Origin: Acidovorax sp. sic0104
GTDB lineage: Bacteria; Pseudomonadota; Gammaproteobacteria; Burkholderiales; Burkholderiaceae_C
Direction: 5' to 3'
Assembly: GCF_019219095.1 (NCBI RefSeq)
Contig: NZ_JAHUWH010000022.1
Coordinates: 1 to 63,579 of the forward strand
Length of the DNA: 63,579 bases
Position 1 is the stretch's first letter; each line of letters starts with the position of its first letter. Made by a program: the position numbers and the translations under genes. Positions 17,232-27,137 of this stretch are shown piece after piece. The notes beneath the pieces were generated by a model. That model did no database searches and was not told the origin of the DNA. It saw nothing but the letters and a program-made list of their open reading frames with translations.

Positions 17232-18638
17232 TCAATGGTCCAGCACAGACGCCATGGCACCGATGCTCTGGTCCATGGAAGCCGCCTCGAACATATCCTG
17301 CTGCAGGAAGGTCGCCATCTCGGGCTGCAGTCGGATGGCTTCGTCCAGCGCCGGGTCCGAGCCGCTCATGTACGCCCCCACCTGCACCAGGTCACGGCTT
17401 TTCTGGTAGCGCGAGTACACCGCGCGAAAGCGCCGCGCCAGATCGAAGTGCGCGCGGTCCACGACGTTGTGCATCACCCGCGACGCGGACTGCTCGATGT
17501 CGATGGCAGGAAAGTGCCCCGTCTCGGCCAGCGCGCGCGAAAGCACGATGTGGCCGTCCAGGATGGCCCGCGCGGCATCGGCGATGGGGTCCTGCTGGTC
17601 GTCACCCTCGGAGAGCACCGTATAGAACGCGGTGATGGAGCCCACACCATGCAGGCCGTTGCCGCTGCGCTCCACCAGCGCGGGCAGCTTGGCAAAACAC
17701 GAGGGCGGATACCCCTTGGTCGCGGGCGGCTCGCCAATGGCCAGGGCGATCTCGCGCTGGGCCATCGCATAGCGCGTGAGCGAATCCATGAGCAGCAGCA
17801 CATGCTTGCCCTTGTCGCGAAAATGCTCGGCCACGGCCGTGGCGTAGGCCGCCCCCTGCATGCGCAAGAGCGGCGGAGCATCGGCCGGCGCCGCCACCAC
17901 GACCGAGCGTGCGCGGCCGTCTTCACCCAGGATGTCCTCGACGAATTCCTTGACCTCACGTCCACGCTCGCCGATCAGCCCCACCACGATGACGTCGGCC
18001 TGGGTGTAGCGGGCCATCATGCCCAGCAGCACACTCTTGCCTACGCCCGAGCCCGCGAACAGGCCCAGCCGCTGGCCGCGGCCCACCGTCAGCAGTGCAT
18101 TGATGGCGCGAACGCCAGTGTCCAGCGGCTCACGCACGGGGTCGCGGTCCATGGCGTTGATCTGGCGGCGGCCCATGGGCTCGGCCACCACGTCCAGCAC
18201 CGGGCCGCCGTGGTCCAGAGGCAGGCCCTGGGAGTCCACGACGCGGCCCAACAGGCCATCGCCCATCGGCAGACGCAGCACTCCGGCCCGCTGGATCGCA
18301 CGCGCGGGCTCGCCCAGTCGCGGCACGGGCACGTACGGCGCCGCCGGCACCACGCTGGCCCCACTCGACAGCCCATGGATATCGCCCGCAGGCATCAGGA
18401 AAGCCCGGTCGGCAGAGAAGCCCACCACTTCGGCAAGGACGGGTTCATGCCCCGGCATCTGGATCATGCACTGCGATCCCACCGGCACGCGAATCCCCAC
18501 GGCTTCGAGCACCAGGCCCGTCAGCCGGGTCAGCGTGCCGCGTGTCTCCAGGGACGGCGCCTCTGCCATGCGCTGGCGCGCGTCGTTCATGAACTGCGCC
18601 CAGGCCGTGGAGGGCGGGGCTGCGTCAACGCTGCTCAT
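17232..18638 (-). CDS. fliI: FliI, flagellar export ATPase
   Basis: FliI is the hexameric ATPase of the flagellar type III export apparatus. The 468 residues show an N-terminal beta-barrel, then the F1-beta-like catalytic domain with Walker A GSGVGKS at 196-202, the Glu of GERGREV nearby, and Walker [15 protein letters not shown]-like [18 protein letters not shown] is also conserved. The start ATG lies inside the 3' end of fliH (14-base overlap) with GAGGAGGG upstream. Normal length, no defects. Confidence 0.97.
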   Translation of the reverse strand: MSSVDAAPPSTAWAQFMNDARQRMAEAPSLETRGTLTRLTGLVLEAVGIRVPVGSQCMIQMPGHEPVLAEVVGFSADRAFLMPAGDIHGLSSGASVVPAAPYVPVPRLGEPARAIQRAGVLRLPMGDGLLGRVVDSQGLPLDHGGPVLDVVAEPMGRRQINAMDRDPVREPLDTGVRAINALLTVGRGQRLGLFAGSGVGKSVLLGMMARYTQADVIVVGLIGERGREVKEFVEDILGEDGRARSVVVAAPADAPPLLRMQGAAYATAVAEHFRDKGKHVLLLMDSLTRYAMAQREIALAIGEPPATKGYPPSCFAKLPALVERSGNGLHGVGSITAFYTVLSEGDDQQDPIADAARAILDGHIVLSRALAETGHFPAIDIEQSASRVMHNVVDRAHFDLARRFRAVYSRYQKSRDLVQVGAYMSGSDPALDEAIRLQPEMATFLQQDMFEAASMDQSIGAMASVLDH

Positions 18639-19359
18639 CGCCACCCTCCTCTTGCTGCTGCCACGGCGACTGCAGCCCCAGCGCCGCGATGGCGCGCTGC
18701 CAGCGCTTGTCCAGGCTGCCATCCACCACGGTGCCCGCAGATTCCACCAGGCAACCACCAGGCGCCACGGCGGCGTCCGCCAGCCATTGCACGCCCGGCC
18801 CGTCCATTTCTTCCCTGAGCGGCTGCGCCATGGCCTCCATGTCATCGGGGTTCAGGCGGACCATGGCAGGGCGGCCTTCGGTGACGAGCATGTTCACGGC
18901 CTCGCGCACCACGGGCTGCAGGGCGTTCGGGTTGACCGACAGCTCCTGGCGCACCACCTGGCGTGCGATGTCGCAGGCCAGCTCCAGCAGTTGCTGGGCC
19001 ATCTGCTGCTGCATGTCGTCCAGGCTGGCCTCGAAGGTCTGCAGCGCTGCCTGCAGCCGTTGTGCAGACTCCGCGCCCTGCTGCGCGATGTATTCGTCCA
19101 TGCGGCGCTGCCATTCGAGCGCCGTCTCGGCCTGGCCCTGGGCAAAGCCCTCGGCATAGGCGTCGTCGCATGCTTGCTGGATCAGGGCCTGCTGGGCCGC
19201 TTCATCGACCTCGGGCGGGAGTTCCGCGGCCGGCTCGGCGGGCTCAGGCTCGACCAGATCGGAACCATCCACGGCGCCGAACTTCCATTGCGTGAAATCG
19301 CCCACCTCTTCGCTCGGGATGAAGCGTGAGTACGACCGGTGGTGGGGGCTTGTCATCAT
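18625..19359 (-). CDS. fliH: FliH, export ATPase regulator
   Basis: FliH holds FliI at the C ring and restrains its ATPase. The 244 residues contain a variable N-terminus with the motif [16 protein letters not shown], then Gly-containing helical repeats ([23 protein letters not shown]) and a C-terminal V-ATPase-E-like domain ([36 protein letters not shown]). Two adjacent ATGs (19359, 19356) could start it. It lies 31 bases after fliG. Confidence 0.94.
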   Translation of the reverse strand: MMTSPHHRSYSRFIPSEEVGDFTQWKFGAVDGSDLVEPEPAEPAAELPPEVDEAAQQALIQQACDDAYAEGFAQGQAETALEWQRRMDEYIAQQGAESAQRLQAALQTFEASLDDMQQQMAQQLLELACDIARQVVRQELSVNPNALQPVVREAVNMLVTEGRPAMVRLNPDDMEAMAQPLREEMDGPGVQWLADAAVAPGGCLVESAGTVVDGSLDKRWQRAIAALGLQSPWQQQEEGGDEQR

Positions 19360-19390
19360 TCAAATGTCTCTGTACGGGCTGTGGCTGGCG

Positions 19391-20386
19391 CTAGACGAAC
19401 GCATCGTCGCCGCCGCCGCCGATCACGATCTGGCCCTCGTCGGACAGGCGCCGCACGGTCTTCAAGATTTCCTTTTGCTGCGCCTCGACCTCGGACAGCC
19501 GCATGGGGCCGCGCGACTCCAGGTCTTCGCGCATGGCCTCGGAGGCGCGCGAGGACATGTTGGACAGGAATTTCTCGCGCAGCTCGGGCACCGCGCCCTT
19601 GAGCGCCACGATGAGCGTCTCGGACGCCACTTCCTTGAGCACCGTCTGGATCGCCTTGTCGTCGAGCTTGAGCACGTCCTCGAATACGAACATCTTGTCC
19701 ATGATCTTCTGGGCGAGGTCGGGGTCGTAGCCTCGGATGGATTCGAGCACCACGGCATCCATGTTGCCGCCCAGCAGGTTGATGATCTCGGCCGCCGCCT
19801 TGACGCCACCCAGCGAGCTCTTGCGGATCTTGTCGCCGCCGGCCAGCACCTTGAACAGCACCTCGTTCAGGTCCTTGAGCGCCGTCGGCTGGATGCCTTC
19901 CAGCGTGGCCACGCGCAACAGGATCTCGCTGCGCTGGCGGTCCGTGAGATGCATGAGGATGCCCGAGGCCTGGTCACTGTCCAGATGCACCAGGATGGCG
20001 GCCACGATCTGCGGATGCTCGTTGCGCAGCAGCTCAGCCACCGACAGCGGATCCATCCACTTGAGGCTTTCGATGCCCGAGACGTCGCCGCCCTGCAGGA
20101 TGCGGTCGATCAGCAGCCCCGCCTTGTCGTCGCCCAGCGCGCGCTTGAGCACAGCCCGCACATAGTTGCCGGTGTCAGATACAAGCAGACTCTGCGCGGA
20201 CGCCGCATTCGAGAACTTGTTGATGACCTCGTCCACCTTCTCGCGCGACACCGAGCGCATGCGGGCGATGGTTTCGCCCAGCTTCTGCACCTCCTTGGGC
20301 GAGAAGTGCTTGAAAACCTCGGCAGCCTCTTCTTCGCCGAGGGACATCAGCATGATGGCGGCGTCGTTGAGTCCTTGCTCGTCCAT
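19391..20386 (-). CDS. fliG: FliG, flagellar motor switch protein
   Basis: FliG generates torque against the MotA/MotB stator and joins the MS ring to the C ring. The 331 residues have the usual N, middle and C domains: AAIMLMSLGEEEAAEVFKH at the start, the EHPQ motif (LLRNEHPQIVAAILVHLDSDQ), and the C-terminal torque helix region with EILLRVATLEGIQ and SSRASEAMREDLESRGPMR. It follows fliF by 27 bases. Confidence 0.98.
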   Translation of the reverse strand: MDEQGLNDAAIMLMSLGEEEAAEVFKHFSPKEVQKLGETIARMRSVSREKVDEVINKFSNAASAQSLLVSDTGNYVRAVLKRALGDDKAGLLIDRILQGGDVSGIESLKWMDPLSVAELLRNEHPQIVAAILVHLDSDQASGILMHLTDRQRSEILLRVATLEGIQPTALKDLNEVLFKVLAGGDKIRKSSLGGVKAAAEIINLLGGNMDAVVLESIRGYDPDLAQKIMDKMFVFEDVLKLDDKAIQTVLKEVASETLIVALKGAVPELREKFLSNMSSRASEAMREDLESRGPMRLSEVEAQQKEILKTVRRLSDEGQIVIGGGGDDAFV

Positions 20387-20413
20387 GGTGGTCGTCCGGA
20401 GTGTGTTGGTTTT

Positions 20414-22111
20414 TCAGACAGGATCGCCGTTGAGCCAACCCTTCAGGATGTTGGCGACGGCCACGGGATTTTCCTTGGCCAGCACGCGCGCATCCTCCAG
20501 GCGCAACTGCTCCGGCGTGGCAGGCAGCACTTCGTCCTTCTTGTTCGGTGCAGGCAGCGCGGGGCGCTCGGGCGTTTCCGATTCCACCGCATCGAGCTGC
20601 GCGCCGGCGGCGGTGATGGCCTGGGGCTTGGCAGCTGCGTTTCCACCCTTGAGCGCGGGGCGCACCAGGCCCAGCAGCACCAAGGCTGCGAACAGCACCG
20701 CACCGACAGGCCAGGCAAAGGTCTTGGCCAGGTCGATCACCTCGGGCTGCTTCCACAGAGGGATGTCGCTCAGGGGTGTGGCGTCGACCTGGAACGGCGT
20801 GTTCATGAGGTTGACGGAATCGCCACGGTCCTTGTTGAAGCCGATGGTCTCGCGCACCAGGGCGGTCATCTGCTCCAGCTGTTCAGGGGTCAGCGCCTTG
20901 GTGATCGGCTTGCCCTTGTCTTCGCCCGTCTGGTAGTTCACGACCACCGCGGCACTCAGGCGCTTGACGCTGCCGGTGCTGCCACGGGTCACGCGCACGG
21001 TCTTGTCCACTTCGTAGTTCGTGGTCGACTCGCGCTTGCTGGTCTGCTCCTCGGTGCCTTGCTGGGTGTTGCCCGCCGTGGGCGCAGGGTTGGCGCCATT
21101 GATGGGGGCCGTCGTCGGGGCCGGAGGCTGGTTGGACACGGCACCGGGCACGCCCGTGGCCGTCTTGTTCGCGCTGCCCTTGCTCTCCAGCACCTGCTGG
21201 CTGCGAATGGCCGAGGAATCGGGCGTCTGATTGGGGCGGAACTGCTCGGAAGTCGATTCCGTCTGCGTGAAGTCCACTTCGGCCGTGACCTGCGCCTTGA
21301 CGTTGTTGCGCCCCACCACAGGCTCCAGAATGTCCAGGATGCGCCGGGTGTACTGCTGCTCCAGCTGCTGCACGTGCAGCAGTTGCTGGGCGTTCACCTC
21401 GCTGCCGATCCCATTGCCGGCATCGGGCGACTGCGACAGCAGCTTGCCGGTATCGTCGAGCACGCTCACGGCGGACGGAGAGAGTTCCGGCACGCTCGAA
21501 GCCACCAGATGCACGATGCCCGCCAGTTGGGCGCGGTCCAGGATGCGGCCGGGGTGCAGGCTGACCAGCACGGAGGCAGAGGGCTTTTGCTGTTCGCGGA
21601 AAAAACCGTTCTGGTTGGGCAGGGCCAGGTGCACGCGTGCGCCCTGCACGGAAGACAGCGCCTGGATGGAGCGGGTCAGCTCCCCCTCCAGCCCGCGCTG
21701 GAAGTTCAGGCGCTCCTGGAACTGGGTCATGCCGAACTTGCTCGATTCCATGAGCTCGAACCCGGTCACCGAGCCCTTGGGCAGGCCCTGGGTGGCCAGG
21801 CGCAGACGCACGTCGTGCACGCGGTCGGATGGGATAAGAATCGCGCCGCCGCCGTCCGCATACTTGTAGGGCACGTTCATCTGCGACAGCTGGGCGACGA
21901 TGGCACCGCCGTCCTTGTCGCTCAGGTTGGCGAACAGTACGCGGTAGTCAGGCTGGCGGCCCAGCACGATGGCCGCAATGGCCGCCGCCACCAGCAGCGC
22001 CACGCCCACACCCAGACGCATGCGCTTGGCCCGGTCGAGCGTCGACAGGCGCTGCAGCCAGTTCGGGCTGGCGGGGGGATTGTTGACGGGAATTTCAGCA
22101 ACTGCAGACAT
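20414..22111 (-). CDS. fliF: FliF, MS-ring protein
   Basis: FliF forms the membrane MS ring on which the flagellum is built. The 565 residues have a first membrane helix at about 33-52 (GVALLVAAAIAAIVLG), two periplasmic ring-building domains, a Pro/Thr/Ala-rich loop (about 310-350) and a second membrane helix at about 455-475 (WPVGAVLFAALVLLGLV). The FliG-binding C-terminus is ENPVAVANILKGWLNGDPV. First gene of fliFGHIJK, divergent from fliE. Confidence 0.98.
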   Translation of the reverse strand: MSAVAEIPVNNPPASPNWLQRLSTLDRAKRMRLGVGVALLVAAAIAAIVLGRQPDYRVLFANLSDKDGGAIVAQLSQMNVPYKYADGGGAILIPSDRVHDVRLRLATQGLPKGSVTGFELMESSKFGMTQFQERLNFQRGLEGELTRSIQALSSVQGARVHLALPNQNGFFREQQKPSASVLVSLHPGRILDRAQLAGIVHLVASSVPELSPSAVSVLDDTGKLLSQSPDAGNGIGSEVNAQQLLHVQQLEQQYTRRILDILEPVVGRNNVKAQVTAEVDFTQTESTSEQFRPNQTPDSSAIRSQQVLESKGSANKTATGVPGAVSNQPPAPTTAPINGANPAPTAGNTQQGTEEQTSKRESTTNYEVDKTVRVTRGSTGSVKRLSAAVVVNYQTGEDKGKPITKALTPEQLEQMTALVRETIGFNKDRGDSVNLMNTPFQVDATPLSDIPLWKQPEVIDLAKTFAWPVGAVLFAALVLLGLVRPALKGGNAAAKPQAITAAGAQLDAVESETPERPALPAPNKKDEVLPATPEQLRLEDARVLAKENPVAVANILKGWLNGDPV

Positions 22112-22288
22112 CTTGCGTTCCAGTAAGGAAGGCCCGACGAGGGACCAAAGCGTGGAGTCGATTATTCGGTCACGCCTTCAAAATGTTCGCTGGATAAGCC
22201 GCGCGTTTGGCCATCAATTCCAAGCGATGGGCCCCGGCCCGATGGCTAGGATACGCAGCATACCCCCATTCCCCACGGAACCTCTGCC

Positions 22289-22600
22289 ATGGACCTTCGC
22301 ATTTCCAGCTCTACCGCCCCCCTGTCGGGCGCAGGCGTGGCGCGCCGTGCTGCAGCGCCGCAAAACGACGGCAACGACGTGGGCTTCTCGGGAGCGCTCA
22401 AGGGCGCACTGCAATCGGTGAGCGCGGCGCAGAACAAGTCATCCAACCTGCAGACCGAGGTCCAGATGGAGAACCCCTCCGTCAGCCTGGAAGAGACCAT
22501 GGTGGCCATCCAGAAGGCCCAGATCGGTTTCCAGGCCACGCTGCACGTGCGCAATCGCATGGTGCAGGCGTATACCGACATCATGAACATGCAGGTGTAA
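22289..22600 (+). CDS. fliE: FliE, MS-ring/rod junction protein
   Basis: FliE is the first rod-type protein exported and joins the MS ring to the rod. It has 103 residues, the normal size. The C-terminal half, PSVSLEETMVAIQKAQIGFQ then VRNRMVQAYTDIMNMQV, is the family signature. It is transcribed away from fliF across a 177-base shared promoter region in which I could not identify a clear sigma site. A family A intergenic repeat begins 8 bases after its stop. Confidence 0.97.
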   Translation: MDLRISSSTAPLSGAGVARRAAAPQNDGNDVGFSGALKGALQSVSAAQNKSSNLQTEVQMENPSVSLEETMVAIQKAQIGFQATLHVRNRMVQAYTDIMNMQV

Positions 22601-22608
22601 CCAGGGAC

Positions 22609-22740
22609 ACCCCCTGAGGCGCTGCGCGCCTTCCCCCCGCTCTCGCAACGCTGCACGTTGCGGGCAGAGGGACGATGCCCTCGCTGCGGGGCGGCCCTTG
22701 CTTGGCATCCCTGGCCTGGGGCGCGCCGGTATCAAGCGGC
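22609..22740 (+). repeat. family A intergenic repeat, copy 1 (long subtype)
   Basis: It starts CCCCTGAGGCGCTGCGCGCC just after fliE and shares its tail (GCGGGGCGGCCCTTGC, CTGGGGCGCGCC) with the copy at 56086. Several inverted repeats can form hairpins. Same orientation as fliE. Confidence 0.8.
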
Positions 22741-22752
22741 GGTGGGCGGAAA

Positions 22753-22815
22753 TTACTCCTGATTTCGTAGCTGCTTACGCATTGTAGGCAAGCGCTAGAG
22801 GCATTTTTCGCCTCA
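22753..22815 (+). repeat. family B short palindromic repeat, copy 1
   Basis: It contains ACTCCTGATTTCGTAGCTGC and CAAGCGCTAGAGGCATTTTT, the core of an AT-rich element (TAGCTGC...GCGCTT...AGCGCTAGAGGC-ATTTTT) that recurs in this window at 22911, 36972, 38760, 48703 and 56300. Confidence 0.75.
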
Positions 22816-22910
22816 AAAGAATACCCCAAACTCCTGCCACAAGGTGCCGGGCGACGCGTCGCTGGCCCTGGCTCCTTGATGACAGGCACCAGCGAGCGGT
22901 TGCTCTCGAT

Positions 22911-22955
22911 TCAATAGCTGATCGCGCTTGCCAGGCCATCGGTAGAGCCCCATTT
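22911..22955 (+). repeat. family B short palindromic repeat, copy 2 (degenerate)
   Basis: TCAATAGCTGATCGCGCTTG...GGTAGAGCCCCATTT retains the TAGCTG, GCGCTTG and TAGAG landmarks but has lost the AGCGC half. Confidence 0.55.
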
Positions 22956-22963
22956 CACCCACG

Positions 22964-22992
22964 AAAAAGCCGACCTCGATGGGTCGGCTTTG
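22964..22992 (-). terminator. intrinsic terminator of the fliD-fliS-fliT operon
   Basis: A 10-bp stem AAAGCCGACC/GGTCGGCTTT with a 6-base loop. Read on the minus strand, the second arm runs into TTTTT. It lies 22 bases past the fliT stop. Confidence 0.8.
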
Positions 22993-23013
22993 TCTTGATG
23001 CGCCAGCGCGGCC

Positions 23014-23313
23014 TCAGTGCATCATCTGCGGCTGCCCTTCGAACAGGTGCTCGAACTGTGCCAGCCAGGGTTCAGCCAGGCAGCGGATCTGGGCGTCATT
23101 GCGCAGGATGCGCTGCATGATGCGGGTCTTTTCACGGCGGTGCTCGGGCAGGAGCTCGTGCTCTTGCGACTTGAAGCGCAGCTGCTCGATCAGCACGGCG
23201 CAGGCGCCCTCGTAGCGCACCACGCCATCCCAATCCTTGAGCTTGGCGGCTTCCAGCATCTTGGCGCTGCTGTCTTCTATTGCCTTGTAGTAATCAATCA
23301 GCATGTGGGACAT
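23014..23313 (-). CDS. fliT: FliT-like flagellar chaperone
   Basis: FliT is the export chaperone of the cap protein FliD and, in enterobacteria, an FlhDC antagonist. This is a 99-residue, all-helical acidic/basic protein (MLIDYYKAIEDSSAKMLEAA..., ending EHLFEGQPQMMH). Similarity is modest, so the name rests on length, helix content and its place after fliD-fliS. GGAGG precedes the ATG; the gene begins 3 bases after fliS and ends before a strong terminator. Confidence 0.8.
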   Translation of the reverse strand: MSHMLIDYYKAIEDSSAKMLEAAKLKDWDGVVRYEGACAVLIEQLRFKSQEHELLPEHRREKTRIMQRILRNDAQIRCLAEPWLAQFEHLFEGQPQMMH

Positions 23314-23316
23314 GAC

Positions 23317-23772
23317 TCAGGCCTCCACCAGCACGGGCTGGCCAGCGGCGGGGGAATTGGCGGGCGACGCCGAGGCGCCGTTCTTCTTGATTTCGTTCCA
23401 GCCCTGGGCCACGGGCTCGATCAGGCGCATCACTTCCTGCATGATGGCGTCGTCGTTGCGGGCGTTGGCCAGGATCAGGCGGCGCATGCAGTAGTCATAC
23501 AGGGCGCCGAGGTTTTCGGCCAGCTCGCCGCCGTCGACCTTGTCGAGCGAGGTGCTCAGCCCCTCTTCCAGGATGCGCACCGCCTTGGAGATGGCATTGA
23601 CCTTGCCCAGCACGTCACCACGGGCCAGGGCGCCACGCGCAGTGGCGATGGCGTTGAGGACGCCCTCATACAGCAGACTGACCAGCTGGTGCTGGTCCAT
23701 CGTGTGCATGCTGGTCTCTACATTGATGCGTTGGTACGCGTTGGCTGCACGGGGGCTGTAGGCGCTGAACAT
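23317..23772 (-). CDS. fliS: FliS, flagellin export chaperone
   Basis: FliS binds the C-terminus of flagellin and prevents premature polymerisation. The 151-residue helical-bundle protein begins MFSAYSPRAANAYQRINVET and contains HQLVSLLYEGVLNAIATARGA and the LGALYDYCMRRLILAN helix, all characteristic. The C-terminal 20 residues are Ala/Pro-rich and probably disordered. It sits between fliD and fliT. Confidence 0.97.
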   Translation of the reverse strand: MFSAYSPRAANAYQRINVETSMHTMDQHQLVSLLYEGVLNAIATARGALARGDVLGKVNAISKAVRILEEGLSTSLDKVDGGELAENLGALYDYCMRRLILANARNDDAIMQEVMRLIEPVAQGWNEIKKNGASASPANSPAAGQPVLVEA

Positions 23773-23841
23773 GCTGACAATCCTTCCGAGGTATTACTAG
23801 AGTTATCGGCCTGCGCCAGAAAAACTGAAGCCCCTTGTCTA

Positions 23842-25275
23842 TCAACCCGTCGACTTGTTCCAGGCGGCGACCTGCTGCGAAATGTAGGCATTGAGGCCGT
23901 TGAGGCTGCTCAACTGCGTATCCAGCGCGTTATAGCGCCGGGTGATCCGTTTTTCAAATGCGTCGACCTTCTCGTTCACGCGAACCTGGTCCTGGGAATT
24001 GCGCTTCAGGTTCAATTGCAGCGTATCGTCCTTGGATTTGAAGAAACCGTCGTTGGACAGCAGATTGGTCGTCAATGCCTTCAACTGCACGGCAATGCCG
24101 TCGGCAGAACCCCCTCCGGTATTGCGGAACAGGTTTTTCACATCCTCGGGGTTGTCGGTCAGCGCCTTGGTCAGCTTGGTGGAATCCACCGCCAGGTTGC
24201 CGCCCAGCTGCTGGGTGATGCCGACATCGGCCAGGCGCTGGTAGGCGCCGCCGCCCGATGTCACCGACTGGATGGCATTGCGCAGCGAGTTCTGCAGCGC
24301 CACGGCGGTGGAGTCGCCCTGCAGCAAACCCGCCGACTTGGTCTTGGCGTCGTACTTGGTGGCGTCCTGCAGCAGCTCGTTGATGGCGTTGTAGGCCTTC
24401 ACGAACCCATCGATGTTGGCCCGAATCGCGGATTCGTCCTTGCCCACTGTGATCTCGATCGGCGCGGTGGTGATCTGCTCCGCCTTGAACGTCACACCCG
24501 ACACCGTCGTGGCGAAGGTGTTGGTGGCGGAAGACACGGCGATGCCGTTGACCGTGGCCTTGGCGTTGGCGGCCGCCTGCGTCACCGTGGAGCCGGCCAC
24601 CAGGCGCGACAGGCCACTGGCATCGGTGTTGCCTGCGCTCTGTGGGTCGGTGTCGCCGCCTTCCATCACACTCAGGCGGAAACCGAACTCTTCGCCCGTG
24701 CTCTTGCTGCGCAGCAGCAGGCGTTCGCCCGAAGCATCGGACAGGATGGACGCCGTCACACCGGCATTGGCGCCATTGATCTTGCTGGCCACGTCCGAGA
24801 GCTTGTCGCTGGCGCTGACGGTGATGTCCACGGGCTGGCCGGAGCCGGGCGTGAAGGACGCGGGGGACACACTCCACTTGCCCAGTTCAAGGCGCAGCGT
24901 GCCCGCGCCCAGCGCGCCACCCACCGGCAGCAGCGCCGCGGAGGCAGTGGCTTGCGCCTTGGCCAGGCCCTGCACCTCCACACTGAAGGTGGTCGGCAGC
25001 GTGCCGCCCACGGCGGTAGCCGACACGAACTTGGAGTCCGAGGAAGTGGTGGAGACACCGTTCCAGCCGGTCACGCTGGTGAGTTTGCTCGCGGCATCCT
25101 GCAGCGTGGATACCAGTGATTTGATCTGGCCGAAGGCCGAAATCTTGGTCTTGACGGTGGCGGCCTGGACCTCGAGCTTGGTCAACGGCTCTTTTTCCAG
25201 TTCGACCAACTTGGCAATGATGTTCTTGACATCAAGCCCGTTCGTGCCGACACCTACGGATGAAATCGTGGCCAT
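23842..25275 (-). CDS. fliD: FliD, flagellar filament cap protein
   Basis: FliD (HAP2) caps the filament and guides flagellin assembly. It has 477 residues. The N-terminal domain begins ATISSVGVGTNGLDVKNIIA, with the conserved LVELEKEPL; the C-terminal domain includes VKAYNAINELLQDATKYDAKT and the terminal coiled coil (YNALDTQLSSLNGLNAYI). The middle is variable, as usual for surface-exposed domains. It is separated from flagellin 1 by two hairpins, so it may have its own promoter, though I could not find a good sigma-28 match. Confidence 0.97.
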   Translation of the reverse strand: MATISSVGVGTNGLDVKNIIAKLVELEKEPLTKLEVQAATVKTKISAFGQIKSLVSTLQDAASKLTSVTGWNGVSTTSSDSKFVSATAVGGTLPTTFSVEVQGLAKAQATASAALLPVGGALGAGTLRLELGKWSVSPASFTPGSGQPVDITVSASDKLSDVASKINGANAGVTASILSDASGERLLLRSKSTGEEFGFRLSVMEGGDTDPQSAGNTDASGLSRLVAGSTVTQAAANAKATVNGIAVSSATNTFATTVSGVTFKAEQITTAPIEITVGKDESAIRANIDGFVKAYNAINELLQDATKYDAKTKSAGLLQGDSTAVALQNSLRNAIQSVTSGGGAYQRLADVGITQQLGGNLAVDSTKLTKALTDNPEDVKNLFRNTGGGSADGIAVQLKALTTNLLSNDGFFKSKDDTLQLNLKRNSQDQVRVNEKVDAFEKRITRRYNALDTQLSSLNGLNAYISQQVAAWNKSTG

Positions 25276-25386
25276 ACCAACCTCCTGAACTGGTTCAACG
25301 GAAATTATGGCGCCGAATGGCCGCCAGCATCTCCCGTATTCGCACCAGGAAACCCGTCTTATCCAGCGGTCCTGGCACCCGCCGTC

Positions 25387-25427
25387 TCAAAAAGCCAAAT
25401 GGCGGCGACAGAAATCTGCCGCCGCCC
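25387..25427 (-). terminator. intrinsic terminator of flagellin gene 1
   Basis: On the minus strand, a GC-rich stem of about 12 bp (arms 25401-25412 and 25415-25426) is followed by ATTTGGCTTTTT. It lies about 50 bases past the flagellin stop. Confidence 0.75.
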
Positions 25428-25433
25428 GGTCCC

Positions 25434-25457
25434 GTCAGGGCGCTGCAACGCCCTGAC
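25434..25457 (-). terminator. perfect hairpin between flagellin 1 stop and its terminator
   Basis: GTCAGGGCG and CGCCCTGAC form a perfect 9-bp stem with a 6-base loop, 18 bases after the flagellin stop. With no T-run it may protect the mRNA 3' end rather than terminate. Confidence 0.5.
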
Positions 25458-25474
25458 CGCCATGCCCTGCGTGA

Positions 25475-26965
25475 TTAACGCAGCAGGGCCAACACACCTT
25501 GTGGCAGCTGGTTGGCCTGGGCCACCATCGCCGTACCGGCCTGTTGCAGGATCTGCGAGCGCGACAGGTTGGCCGTTTCTGCGGCGAAGTCGGCATCCAG
25601 GATGCGGCTGCGCGAAGAAGACAGGTTTTCCGAGGTCACTTGCAGGTTGCTGATCGAGGTTTCGAAGCGCGATTGCAGAGCACCGAGCTTGGCGCGTTCG
25701 CCGTTGATGAAGGCCAGGGCGGAGTCCACGGTCTTCAGGGCGTTGGTGGCGTTGCTGAACGTGGTCACGTCCAGGTTGGCCACCGTTTGCAGTGCCGAGC
25801 CGCCATTGTCCAGTTGGTTGCTGGCCGAGGTGAGGGCGAACGACTTTTCGGAGTCCAGGGTGATGTAGCCACCGGTGCTCACGTTTTCTGCGGTGGAGTC
25901 GGCCGTCAGGGTGCGGGCGGTGCCGTTGCTGGCGCCTGCTGCGTCGTAGCCCGTCACCGTCACGGCTGCGGCGTTGGCGTTGGTGGTGTCACCCACCACG
26001 ATGTCGTTGCCGGTCGCGTTGGTCAGGATGATCTGCGTGCCGTCCGAGCTCAGCGATGCATTGATGCCGGTCTTGGCCGTCTGATCGTTGATGGCGGACA
26101 CGGCGGCCGACAGGCGGTCGGTGCCGGTGGCGGACGTCAGGGTGAAGGACACGGTTCGGGCGGCACCGACATTGTCACCTTCGAGCGTCAGGGAGTAGGA
26201 GCCGGCCGATGCCATGCCGCCCAGGCGTACTTCGGTGCGGGCCGTGGCGGTCACGCCGGTGCTGGCCTTGATACCGTTGATCTGGTCCGCGGTGGCCTTG
26301 GCCGTGGCGCTGGAGGTCACGGTCAGGCTGCCGGTGCCCAGGTAGCCGCTGATGGCCACGGTGCCGCCGGTCACGCCGTTGTTCACGGCGGTGGTGCCGC
26401 TGGCAGGTGCCTGGGCGCCGATGCCGGAACCGTTGGAAGCCACGTTCTGGTTGTTGCCGTAGACGCTGGTGCGCAGGTTGGCGGTGGCAGCGACGATGGT
26501 CTGGTTGGCGTTGGCACCCACTTGGAACTGTTGCGTGCCAAACGTGCCGTCCAGCAGCTTGGAGCCATTGAATTCCGTGGTTTGCGAGATGCGGTCCAGT
26601 TCGGACACCAGTTGGCCCACTTCCTGTTGCAGGGCTTGGCGGTCGCCGGCACTGTTGGAGGCGTTGGCCGACTGCACCGCCAGTTCACGCACACGTTGCA
26701 GGATGTCGCCGGAAGCCTTCAGCGCGCCTTCAGCGGTTTGCGCCAGGGAGATACCGTCGTTCGCATTGCGAACAGCCTGGTTCAGGCCGCGGATCTGGCT
26801 GGTGAAACGCTCGGAAATCGCCAGGCCCGCCGCGTCGTCCTTGGCGCTGTTGATGCGCAGGCCCGACGAGAGGCGCTGGATGGACGTATTCAGCGAGGTC
26901 TGGCTCATGCCCAGGTTGCGCTGTGCGGTGAGCGAGCTGATGTTGGTATTGATGGTGGAAGCCAT
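25475..26965 (-). CDS. fliC: flagellin 1
   Basis: Flagellin is the filament subunit. The 496-residue protein has the standard conserved ends: [19 protein letters not shown] at the start, and [20 protein letters not shown] then [14 protein letters not shown] at the end. A flg22-type immune epitope lies at 30-51 ([15 protein letters not shown]...). The central D2/D3 region (about 170-400) is very rich in Thr, Ala, Gly and Ser, offering many possible O-glycosylation sites. It aligns without a gap to flagellin 2 at 27286, with about 50 differences. The ATG at 26965 has TGGAGA upstream; a candidate sigma-28 promoter lies at 27101-27128. Confidence 0.97.
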   Translation of the reverse strand: MASTINTNISSLTAQRNLGMSQTSLNTSIQRLSSGLRINSAKDDAAGLAISERFTSQIRGLNQAVRNANDGISLAQTAEGALKASGDILQRVRELAVQSANASNSAGDRQALQQEVGQLVSELDRISQTTEFNGSKLLDGTFGTQQFQVGANANQTIVAATANLRTSVYGNNQNVASNGSGIGAQAPASGTTAVNNGVTGGTVAISGYLGTGSLTVTSSATAKATADQINGIKASTGVTATARTEVRLGGMASAGSYSLTLEGDNVGAARTVSFTLTSATGTDRLSAAVSAINDQTAKTGINASLSSDGTQIILTNATGNDIVVGDTTNANAAAVTVTGYDAAGASNGTARTLTADSTAENVSTGGYITLDSEKSFALTSASNQLDNGGSALQTVANLDVTTFSNATNALKTVDSALAFINGERAKLGALQSRFETSISNLQVTSENLSSSRSRILDADFAAETANLSRSQILQQAGTAMVAQANQLPQGVLALLR

Positions 26966-27100
26966 TGCAAATCTCCAGAAAGAACTGACTGAATATGGCG
27001 TTGCCGCCAGCCGGGGCGCCAGCACCACGCTGGCTTCCTGGGTTCGCCAGCGCTTTTTGCATCTGGTGAACGGCGGGCCGCTTACGGTCCGTTGCAAATG

Positions 27101-27128
27101 TTTTCGGGTCGTCGCCGGAAAACTTGAG
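27101..27128 (-). promoter_or_regulatory. candidate sigma-28 (FliA) promoter of flagellin 1
   Basis: On the minus strand CTCAAGTTT (27128-27120), an 11-base spacer and CCCGAAAA (27108-27101) match the FliA consensus CTCAAGTTT-N11-GCCGATAA with exact spacing and a perfect -35. The leader would be about 130 bases. Confidence 0.75.
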
Positions 27129-27137
27129 GGCCAAACG

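Noticed and set aside
19292..22126. A 944-residue plus-strand open frame opposite fliF, fliG and part of fliH
   Set aside because: It is antisense to well-recognised genes, is rich in His, Arg, Gly and Leu, and shows no domain. In high-GC coding DNA the opposite strand often stays open by chance.
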